Below, one piece after another: positions 1 through 5,753 of a stretch of 6,034 bases of DNA (position 1 is the stretch's first letter; the number at the start of each line of letters is the position of its first letter). The position numbers and the translations under genes were made by a program. The stretch comes from Bizionia sp. (GTDB taxonomy: Bacteria; Bacteroidota; Bacteroidia; Flavobacteriales; Flavobacteriaceae), in the NCBI GenBank assembly GCA_018067115.1, contig JAGPVI010000075.1:1-6034 (forward strand), given 5' to 3'. Under the pieces are notes generated by a model. The model saw nothing but the letters and a program-made list of their open reading frames with translations. It was not told the origin of the DNA and ran no database searches.

Positions 1-1
1 A

Positions 2-1453
2 GCAATAGACCACGCCAACACACCTTTTATTGACTCACTATATGCTAAATACCCAAATGCTGCATTAAGAACAGATGGGCGGCATGTTGGGTTACCTGAA
101 GGACAAATGGGAAACAGTGAGGTGGGCCATATGAATTTAGGAGCTGGCCGTATTGTATATCAAGATTTAGCAAAAATAAACTTAGCAGTAAAAAAGCAAA
201 CCTTAGCTTTAGAACCGGTTTTACTAAATGCGTTTCAATATGCTAAAGAAAACGATAAAGCAGTTCATTTTTTAGGATTAGTTAGTGATGGCGGAGTACA
301 TTCTCATATTAATCACCTTAAAGGATTATTGGATGTTGCCGAAGGCTTAGGGCTTAAAAACACCTTTATCCATGCCTTTACCGATGGTAGGGATGTCGAT
401 CCTAAATCGGGAAAAGACTTTATTCAAGACCTACAAAACTATACTAAAAATACACACGCTAAACTAGCAACAGTAGTTGGTCGTTACTATGCTATGGATA
501 GAGATCATCGCTGGGAACGCGTAAAACTAGCTTACGACGCGTTAGTAAATGCTAACGGCATACCGTCTACCAATGCGGTAGAAAGTATTCAAAAAAGTTA
601 TGATAACGACATTACAGACGAGTTTATAAAACCTATTGTAATGGTAGACCAAAATAATGCGCCGCTAGCGACTATTAAAGATGAAGATGTGGTTATCTTT
701 TTTAATTTTAGAACCGATCGTGGGCGACAACTTACCGATGCTTTATCGCAACGTGATTTCCCGGAATTCGCTATGCATAAGTTGAATTTACACTACGTAA
801 CATTAACCAATTACGACCAAAATTTTAAAAATTTACACGTCGTTTTTAATAAAGATAATATCACTGAAACTTTAGGTGAGGTTTTAGAGAAAGAGAATAA
901 AAAGCAGATTAGAATTGCTGAAACCGAAAAATACCCACACGTTACTTTTTTCTTTTCTGGCGGAAGAGAAGCCCCTTTTCACGGAGAAACACGAATACTA
1001 AAACATTCTCCAAAAGTAGCGACGTACGATTTAAAACCAGAAATGAGCGCTTTCGAATTAACCGAAGCCTTAGTCCCAGAATTAGAAAATAAGACTCCAG
1101 ATTTTGTGTGTCTCAATTTCGCAAATGGCGATATGGTAGGACATACCGGCGTAATGGAGGCTGCTATAAAAGCCTGCGAAGCTGTAGATATCTGCGTAGA
1201 AAAAGTAATTACTACGGCATTAAAAAACGGATATACCACACTATTAATTGCCGATCACGGTAATTGTGAAACCATGATAAATCCAGACGGCTCTCCAAAC
1301 ACAGCACATACAACAAACCCGGTTCCTGTAGTTTTAATCGATACTGAATTAACCTCTATTAAAGATGGAATATTAGGAGATATAGCACCTACTATTTTAA
1401 AAATGATGGGCTTAAAACAACCTAAAGCGATGACCCAGCATTCTTTAGTTTAA
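2..1453 (+). CDS. gpmI: 2,3-bisphosphoglycerate-independent phosphoglycerate mutase (5'-truncated by window edge)
   Basis: Interconverts 3-phosphoglycerate and 2-phosphoglycerate in cytosolic glycolysis/gluconeogenesis using two metal ions and a phosphoserine intermediate. The reading frame is open from base 2, giving 483 visible residues. The family is about 505-515 residues long, so roughly 20-25 N-terminal residues, including the metal-binding Asp of the DGWG motif, lie left of the window. The ATG at 107 is internal: it begins the MGNSEVGH motif carrying the catalytic Ser (codon 116-118). Other family signatures follow in order (numbered from that Met): TDGRD at 92-96, the GRYYAMDRD stretch at 125-133, FNFRTDRGRQ at 199-208 (substrate-binding Arg), EKYPHVTFFFSGG at 274-286, NGDMVGH at 340-346 (metal Asp and His), ADHG at 382-385 (metal Asp-His) and the His in NTAHTTNP at 401. 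All visible catalytic residues are intact. The HAD gene follows 34 bp downstream on the same strand. Identification is very secure; only the start is missing. Confidence 0.97.
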   Translation, partial: AIDHANTPFIDSLYAKYPNAALRTDGRHVGLPEGQMGNSEVGHMNLGAGRIVYQDLAKINLAVKKQTLALEPVLLNAFQYAKENDKAVHFLGLVSDGGVHSHINHLKGLLDVAEGLGLKNTFIHAFTDGRDVDPKSGKDFIQDLQNYTKNTHAKLATVVGRYYAMDRDHRWERVKLAYDALVNANGIPSTNAVESIQKSYDNDITDEFIKPIVMVDQNNAPLATIKDEDVVIFFNFRTDRGRQLTDALSQRDFPEFAMHKLNLHYVTLTNYDQNFKNLHVVFNKDNITETLGEVLEKENKKQIRIAETEKYPHVTFFFSGGREAPFHGETRILKHSPKVATYDLKPEMSAFELTEALVPELENKTPDFVCLNFANGDMVGHTGVMEAAIKACEAVDICVEKVITTALKNGYTTLLIADHGNCETMINPDGSPNTAHTTNPVPVVLIDTELTSIKDGILGDIAPTILKMMGLKQPKAMTQHSLV

Positions 1454-1487
1454 ACGCACTTAAAAGTAAAAATTGAATTAAAAGATT

Positions 1488-1892
1488 ATGAAAAAAAGAT
1501 TAATAATAGCTGTTGATTTCGATGGAACGATTGTAGAAGATGGCTACCCTGGTATTGGAGCGCCAAGGCTATTTGTTTTTGAAACGTTACAACGCTTGCA
1601 AAATGATGGACATCGTTTAATTTTATGGACTTATAGATCTGGCAAAAAACTAGAGGAAGCCGTTACCTTTTGCAGTGAGAACGGTATTACATTTTATGCT
1701 GTTAATAAAAGTTATCCTGAAGAAGTTTACACGAATGCCGTGAGCCGAAAAATTAATGCCGATTTATTTATCGACGATCGTAATATTGGTGGTGTTTTAG
1801 GTTGGGGTGAAGTCTACCAAATGCTTACCAATGAGGGTGCGCAACTTCCAAAACCTAAAAAGAAAGGTTTATTTTCGTTTTTGAAAAAATAA
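1488..1892 (+). CDS. Capless HAD-superfamily phosphatase, BT0820-like
   Basis: A 134-residue cytosolic HAD-fold hydrolase, predicted Mg-dependent phosphatase with unknown substrate. Motif I is DFDGT at 10-14 (nucleophile Asp10, acid/base Asp12). Motif II is the Thr of LWTYRSG (Thr48). A likely motif III Lys is Lys88, and motif IV is the Asp96-Asp97 pair in FIDDRNIGG. Spacing between motifs I and II is too short for a cap domain, so this is a C0-type member, which often act on accessible or macromolecular substrates. The core resembles the small Bacteroidota family typified by BT_0820 (recognised from motif pattern and size). The last residues form a basic tail (PKPKKKGLFSFLKK) beyond the fold. 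The ATG at 1488 places Met two residues before the first beta strand, and no Shine-Dalgarno is present. It lies 34 bp after gpmI, probably in the same transcript, and its last 24 bp overlap the convergent CoA-transferase gene. Family confidence is high; the specific reaction is unknown. Confidence 0.88.
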   Translation: MKKRLIIAVDFDGTIVEDGYPGIGAPRLFVFETLQRLQNDGHRLILWTYRSGKKLEEAVTFCSENGITFYAVNKSYPEEVYTNAVSRKINADLFIDDRNIGGVLGWGEVYQMLTNEGAQLPKPKKKGLFSFLKK

Positions 1893-1896
1893 ACCT
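1857..1896 (-). terminator. Hairpin terminator embedded in the convergent gene ends
   Basis: A perfect 11-bp inverted repeat has left arm AGGTTTATTTT at 1865-1875, right arm AAAATAAACCT at 1886-1896 and a 10-base loop. Read on the - strand it is followed at once by TTCTTTTT (1864 down to 1857), so it fits an intrinsic terminator for the CoA-transferase gene. Read on the + strand no T-run follows (CCTCTCGAC), so for the HAD transcript it would at best be a 3'-end stabilising hairpin or a weak terminator. The stem is A/T rich (only three G-C pairs), which limits confidence. Both genes' stop codons (1890-1892 on +, 1869-1871 on -) lie within the hairpin. Confidence 0.5.
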
Positions 1897-3164
1897 CCTC
1901 TCGACAATTCAAAATACTGTTTATCTACTAATTCTTGATGGTCTGGATGCGCAATATTCACTAAAGCTTTTACACGCTCTTGAATGGTTTTTCCATATAA
2001 ATTTGCAATCCCAAATTCGGTAACCACATAATGCACGTGAGCTCTTGTGGTTACTACTCCTGCCCCCGGATTTAAACTAGGCACAATACGACTAATTCCA
2101 GATTTTGTTGTCGATGGTAACGCAATTATTGCTTTCCCTCCCTCGCTTAATGAAGCGCCACGAATAAAATCCATTTGACCGCCAACACCTGAATACATAT
2201 TAGAACCTATAGAATCTGCACACACTTGCCCGGTTAAATCCACTTCTATAGCAGAGTTAATGGCTACCATTTTAGGGTTTTGCTTAATAACAGACACATC
2301 GTTAGTATAATTAGAAGCCCTCATTTCTATAAACGGGTTATCGTCTACATAATCGTAAAGACGCTTAGACCCAATTAAAAAAGTGGCCAACGCCCGACCT
2401 CTATTCACGCCCTTATAATTACAATTAATAACGTTATTTAGTATTAAATCTATCACACCATCAGAAAACATTTCGGTGTGTAACCCCAAATCTTTATGGT
2501 GAATTAATTGCGATAGTACGGCATTCGGGATATTTCCAATCCCCATTTGCAGGGTGCTTCTATCTTCAATTAAACTGGCTACATGATTTCCTATTTTATT
2601 TTCAATAGCCGATGGTTCTACAATAGTATGCACAGGCAAAGGGATATCGCATTCTACAAAGGCATCAATTTCGGCGATATGAATAATTCCTGCCCCATGG
2701 GTTCTTGGCATTTGCTTATTCACTTGCGCAATGACATAATCGGCATTATCGATAGCAGCTAGCGTTGCTTCCACAGAAACACCTAACGAGCAATACCCGT
2801 GCTGATCGGGCACAGAAACGTGAATTAAAGCGACTTGTAAATCAATTATATTACGTTTAAATAGCAGAGGCACTTCACTTAAAAAAACAGGAGTATACGA
2901 CCCATTTCCTGCTTTTAATGTATGACGTACATTTTTTCCGATAAAAAAAGAATTTACATGGAAACTATTCCGTAATTCTGGGTTTGCATACGGCGCTTCA
3001 CCCTCTGTATGCAATTGGCATATTTGCACATTCCTTAATTCTTCATGTCTATTGGTTAATGCCTGAATTAAAAGCTGTGGTGCGGCAGCTGCTGCCTGAA
3101 TATAAATTTTACTGTTAGATTTTACAATTTTTACTGCTTCTTCTGCCGAGACTGGTCTGTACAT
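1869..3164 (-). CDS. Acetyl-CoA hydrolase/CoA-transferase family protein (4-hydroxybutyrate CoA-transferase-like)
   Basis: A 431-residue class I CoA-transferase, probably cytosolic, that moves CoA between an acyl-CoA and a carboxylate such as acetate through a glutamyl-CoA thioester. It matches the length of the 4-hydroxybutyrate/butyryl-CoA:acetate CoA-transferases (about 430-440). The N-terminal CoA-transferase half includes the AAAAAP loop at 24-29. The C-terminal half holds MGIGNIPNAV at 207-216, the catalytic Glu231 in HTEMFSDG (229-236), the GVGGQMDF motif at 326-333 that lines the CoA site, and EFGIANLYG at 383-391. All expected motifs are intact. The exact acyl donor and acceptor cannot be told from sequence; acetate exchange with succinyl-, propionyl-, butyryl- or 4-hydroxybutyryl-CoA are all possible, and simple hydrolase naming is less likely given the conserved Glu. 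The ATG at 3164 directly precedes the conserved start (YRPVSAEEAV). The gene is monocistronic as seen here: divergent from map and convergent with the HAD gene, with a 24-bp tail overlap. Confidence 0.92.
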   Translation of the reverse strand: MYRPVSAEEAVKIVKSNSKIYIQAAAAAPQLLIQALTNRHEELRNVQICQLHTEGEAPYANPELRNSFHVNSFFIGKNVRHTLKAGNGSYTPVFLSEVPLLFKRNIIDLQVALIHVSVPDQHGYCSLGVSVEATLAAIDNADYVIAQVNKQMPRTHGAGIIHIAEIDAFVECDIPLPVHTIVEPSAIENKIGNHVASLIEDRSTLQMGIGNIPNAVLSQLIHHKDLGLHTEMFSDGVIDLILNNVINCNYKGVNRGRALATFLIGSKRLYDYVDDNPFIEMRASNYTNDVSVIKQNPKMVAINSAIEVDLTGQVCADSIGSNMYSGVGGQMDFIRGASLSEGGKAIIALPSTTKSGISRIVPSLNPGAGVVTTRAHVHYVVTEFGIANLYGKTIQERVKALVNIAHPDHQELVDKQYFELSRGGLFFQKRK

Positions 3165-3183
3165 AATCCTAATTTTAGTTCTA

Positions 3184-3191
3184 CAAATATC
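3184..3191 (-). promoter_or_regulatory. Candidate -7 box for the CoA-transferase gene
   Basis: On the - strand this reads GATATTTG, seven of eight matches to the Bacteroidota -7 consensus TAnnTTTG. A TTTTGG (complement of 3217-3222) lies 25 bp further upstream and could be the -33 element, although that spacing is longer than usual. Transcription would begin near 3178, leaving a leader of about 14 bases before the ATG at 3164. The match is imperfect in an A/T-rich region, so chance is a real possibility. Confidence 0.35.
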
Positions 3192-3261
3192 CTATAAATT
3201 AAACATTTAAAAACTGCCAAAAGTCATATTCTATAAACATTATATAGCACATTAAATTTAT

Positions 3262-3269
3262 TATCTTTG
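3262..3269 (+). promoter_or_regulatory. Bacteroidota -7 promoter box for the map unit
   Basis: TATCTTTG is an exact match to the -7 consensus TAnnTTTG used by the primary sigma factor of Bacteroidota. It lies 13 bp before the ATG at 3283. With the usual few bases to the start site, transcription would begin near 3274-3276, so the leader would be very short. No convincing TTTG-like -33 element is visible at the expected distance (the region near 3236-3248 is AACATTATATAGC). It would drive map, the DUF3050 gene and the methyltransferase as one transcript. Confidence 0.7.
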
Positions 3270-3282
3270 TATCATATTTTTT

Positions 3283-4107
3283 ATGCACATGATAATAGTT
3301 AAGACACGAGAAGAAATAGAATTAATGCGAGAAAGCGCGTTAATAGTATCTAAAACATTAGGTGAAGTTGCCAAAGCTGTAAGGCCAGGTGTAACAACTT
3401 TAGAATTAGATAAAATTGCCGAAGAATGTATTAGAGATCAAGGCGCAATACCTGGTTTTTTAGGATTGTACGATTTCCCTAACACACTTTGTATGAGTCC
3501 TAATTCTCAAGTGGTTCATGGTATTCCAAACAACACACCATTAGTGGAAGGCGATATAATTTCTATAGACTGTGGTGCTATAAAAAACGGTTTTTATGGT
3601 GACCATGCCTATACCTTTGCTATTGGAGAGATTGCGCCAGAAATAGAAAAGCTATTGCAAGTAACAAAAGAATCTTTATACTTAGGTATAAAAGAGTTAA
3701 AAAGAGGTAATCGCGTTGGTGATGTAGGTTATGCAATTCAAAAATACTGTGAAGATCACGGCTACGGTGTGGTACGTGAATTAGTAGGTCACGGATTAGG
3801 TAGAAAAATGCACGAAGATCCAGAAATGCCTAATTATGGAAAACGTGGTCGCGGGAAGAAGTTTGTTGATGGAATGGTGGTTGCTATCGAACCAATGATT
3901 AATCTAGGAACCCAACGCATTAAACAACATAATGATGGTTGGACAATTACAACTCTAGACGGTAAAGCTAGTGCTCATTTTGAACACGATGTTGCAATTG
4001 TAGACGGAAAACCAGAATTACTATCCACATTCGCGTATATTTATGAAGCTTTAGGGATTACATCTACCGAAGAAGACGCGTTTAGACAACTACCTTTAGT
4101 GCTTTAA
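3283..4107 (+). CDS. map: Type I methionine aminopeptidase
   Basis: Removes the initiator Met from nascent cytosolic proteins when the next residue is small; the dinuclear-metal M24 'pita-bread' family. All five metal ligands are visible at positions almost identical to the E. coli enzyme: Asp96 (SIDCG), Asp107 (YGDHAYTF), His170 (ELVGHGLGRKMHED), Glu203 (VAIEPMI) and Glu234 (AHFEHDVAIV). The substrate-contacting His79 (VVHGIPN) and His177 are also present. At 274 residues it is slightly longer than the roughly 264-residue E. coli protein, the extra length being a C-terminal extension. There is no N-terminal SH3-binding or zinc-finger extension, so it is a plain type I enzyme. Two in-frame starts exist, ATG at 3283 and ATG at 3289; the first is listed, the second begins MIIVKTREEIELM and equally fits the family. 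It is first in a tight three-gene unit, 13 bp before the DUF3050 gene, with a -7 promoter box just upstream. Confidence 0.97.
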   Translation: MHMIIVKTREEIELMRESALIVSKTLGEVAKAVRPGVTTLELDKIAEECIRDQGAIPGFLGLYDFPNTLCMSPNSQVVHGIPNNTPLVEGDIISIDCGAIKNGFYGDHAYTFAIGEIAPEIEKLLQVTKESLYLGIKELKRGNRVGDVGYAIQKYCEDHGYGVVRELVGHGLGRKMHEDPEMPNYGKRGRGKKFVDGMVVAIEPMINLGTQRIKQHNDGWTITTLDGKASAHFEHDVAIVDGKPELLSTFAYIYEALGITSTEEDAFRQLPLVL

Positions 4108-4120
4108 ATTTCAGTTTTAA

Positions 4121-4909
4121 ATGAATCATATTGCTCACATTGAAGCCCAATTAACACCATTAAAACACCAATTAAAGGTCCATAAACTGTACAAAAATTT
4201 GACCTCTATTGAAGATATAAAAATCTTTATGGAGCAACACGTTTATGCTGTTTGGGATTTTATGTCGCTTTTAAAAGCGCTTCAAATACATTTAACTACG
4301 GTAACTGTACCGTGGGTTCCTGTTAGCAATCCAACGATTTCTCAATTTATAAATGAAATAGTTTTAGGTGAAGAAAGTGATGTTAACGAGAATAATGAAC
4401 CACAGAGTCATTTTGAAATATACTTGGACGCTATGCATCAAATTAACGCAAATACTACACCCGTTGATGCGTTAATTACGCATTTAAAAAATGGGTTTCC
4501 GGTTGAAAAAGCTTTAAATAGTATTGAAATACAAAAAAAAACAAAAGCGTTTGTAAATCACACATTTGAGGTTATTAGCACGAATGAAGTACATAAAATT
4601 GCTTCGGCATTTACTTTTGGTCGCGAAGATTTAATACCAGATATGTTTTTGCAAATTATAGCACAATCAGAAAAAGAAAACAGCGACAACCCGTACAGCA
4701 AACTTAGTTATTATTTACACCGCCATATTGAAGTAGATGGGGACAATCACGGCCCGTTGTCTTTAAAAATGATTGCCGCATTATGTGGTGAAGATTCCAA
4801 GAAATGGGACGACGTTTTAGTCGTTGCTAAAGCGGCATTAACTTATAGAATACAATTGTGGGATGTTATAGACCGTCTTATTATTGCCCGCCGTAACACA
4901 ACTGCATAG
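4121..4909 (+). CDS. DUF3050 family protein, probable heme-oxygenase-like fold
   Basis: A 262-residue protein recognised as the DUF3050 family, which has no established function. No signal peptide or membrane segment is apparent and the sequence reads as mostly helical. Notable stretches are the early helix FMEQHVYAVWDFMSLLKALQ (36-55), the acidic NEIVLGEESDVN (78-89), SHFEIYLDAM (96-105) and the His/Asp-rich RHIEVDGDNHGPLS (201-214) near the C-terminus. This arrangement is reminiscent of heme-oxygenase-like diiron oxidases, in which a late helix supplies a His-x(3)-Asp...His set. Here His202, Asp206 and His210 are candidate metal ligands, with Glu38, Glu84 or His97 possible partners. The His-Asp-His spacing (4 and 4) differs slightly from the textbook H-x(3)-D-x(2)-H, so metal binding is inference. 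It lies 13 bp after map and 11 bp before the methyltransferase, so co-transcription is likely. The ATG at 4121 is the first start after map's stop. Family call fairly secure; function unknown. Confidence 0.82.
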   Translation: MNHIAHIEAQLTPLKHQLKVHKLYKNLTSIEDIKIFMEQHVYAVWDFMSLLKALQIHLTTVTVPWVPVSNPTISQFINEIVLGEESDVNENNEPQSHFEIYLDAMHQINANTTPVDALITHLKNGFPVEKALNSIEIQKKTKAFVNHTFEVISTNEVHKIASAFTFGREDLIPDMFLQIIAQSEKENSDNPYSKLSYYLHRHIEVDGDNHGPLSLKMIAALCGEDSKKWDDVLVVAKAALTYRIQLWDVIDRLIIARRNTTA

Positions 4910-4920
4910 CTCATTTATCA

Positions 4921-5709
4921 TTGAAAAATCTCTTTAAATTCTTTCTAAACTTTTTACCAAGGCCTTTTTTAATTAGGTTGAGTTATACGGTACGCCCATT
5001 TTTGGCATTCTTTTTAAAAGGAGACACGTTTATAGACCCCATTGACGGCAAAGGATTTAGAACATTTTTGCCTTACGGCTACGGAGAGCAAAGAAATAAT
5101 GTGCTATCCCCCTCGACATTAAGTTTAGAACGCCACCGGTTATTATGGCTTTATTTAAAGGAAGAAACAGACTTTTTTTCTGCATCTAAAAGCGTATTAC
5201 ATTTTGCTCCCGAACAATGTTTTTTAAACCGCTTTCGTAAGCTAAAAAACTTAGACTATACAACCACGGATTTAGAATCCCCGATTGCCGATGTAAAAGC
5301 GGACATCTGTAACTTACCTTTTAAAGATAATAGCTACGATATTATTTTATGCAACCACGTGTTGGAACATATTCCAGACGATACTAAAGCTATGCAAGAA
5401 TTATATAGGGTGATGAAACCTGGCGGTTATGGCGTTTTTCAAATTCCTCAAGACTTAAGCCGAGACATCACTTTTGAAGACAATACAATCACCGATAAAG
5501 CAGAACGCGCTAAAATATTTGGACAGTATGACCACGTGCGTATTTACGGTCGCGACTTTTTTGATAAATTAAGACGCTTTGGTTTTACGGTTCAAGAAGT
5601 TGATTTTACAGCATCGCTAACTGATGCAGAGATCACAAAATATTGCCTAGCAAAAGGTGAGATTATCCCTGTTGTTTACAAGCCCACTATTGTATTAAAA
5701 ACGTCTTAG
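4921..5709 (+). CDS. Class I SAM-dependent methyltransferase (TTG start)
   Basis: A 262-residue Rossmann-type methyltransferase with unknown acceptor. The core runs from about 90 to 180: strand 1 SVLHFAPEQCF (91-101), an acidic ribose-binding candidate Asp117 after strand 2 (DYTTTDL), Asp128 in ADICNLPF, then YDIILCNHVLEHIPDD (139-154) and MKPGGYGVFQIP (165-176), typical of the Methyltransf_11-like group. Strand 1 lacks the usual GxGxG loop and has HFAPE instead. The N-terminal region carries a basic, hydrophobic stretch (FLPRPFLIRL and following, 11-32), possibly membrane- or lipid-associating, then PYGYGEQRNN and LSPSTLSLERHRLLWLYL (63-80). A C-terminal GQYDHVRIYGRDFF (201-214) may help bind substrate. 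The start is TTG at 4921: the frame has a stop at 4894-4896, no ATG or GTG lies between, and no internal Met occurs until residue 158. It is last in the map unit, 11 bp after the DUF3050 gene. Fold confident; acceptor not predictable from sequence. Confidence 0.88.
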   Translation: MKNLFKFFLNFLPRPFLIRLSYTVRPFLAFFLKGDTFIDPIDGKGFRTFLPYGYGEQRNNVLSPSTLSLERHRLLWLYLKEETDFFSASKSVLHFAPEQCFLNRFRKLKNLDYTTTDLESPIADVKADICNLPFKDNSYDIILCNHVLEHIPDDTKAMQELYRVMKPGGYGVFQIPQDLSRDITFEDNTITDKAERAKIFGQYDHVRIYGRDFFDKLRRFGFTVQEVDFTASLTDAEITKYCLAKGEIIPVVYKPTIVLKTS

Positions 5710-5753
5710 AACTTTTGTTTTTTTTTTAAGGAATTACAACCTATATACTTTCT
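5710..5753. other. Convergent intergenic gap with a T-run
   Basis: Forty-four bases separate the methyltransferase stop from the apbE stop. A run of ten T (5718-5727) follows the methyltransferase stop and could assist termination of the map unit, but the bases before it form only weak imperfect pairing (AAAA before the stop with TTTT at 5713-5716, interrupted by mismatches). No strong hairpin is visible for either strand, so intrinsic termination is only possible, not shown. Confidence 0.35.

Noticed and set aside
107..109. ATG at 107 as the gpmI start
   Set aside because: The frame is open and homologous-looking from base 2, and this Met begins the catalytic-serine motif, which normally lies about 60 residues into the protein.
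979..1239. An 86-codon open frame on the - strand inside gpmI
   Set aside because: It lies wholly antisense to the conserved metal-site region of gpmI, has no recognisable domain and no promoter box, so it is a shadow of the real gene.
1454..1487. A separate promoter for the HAD gene in the 34-bp gap after gpmI
   Set aside because: No TAnnTTTG box is present; the gap is A-rich and fits co-transcription with gpmI.
3253..3260. Palindrome TAAATTTA just upstream of the map -7 box, as an operator
   Set aside because: Eight A/T-only bases in a very A/T-rich intergenic region are expected by chance, and no second copy is seen.
5694..5727. Intrinsic terminator at the end of the methyltransferase gene
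   Set aside because: The ten-T run is real, but the preceding bases give only a mismatched stem with a one-base loop, so I list the gap as an intergenic region with a T-run and not as a terminator.
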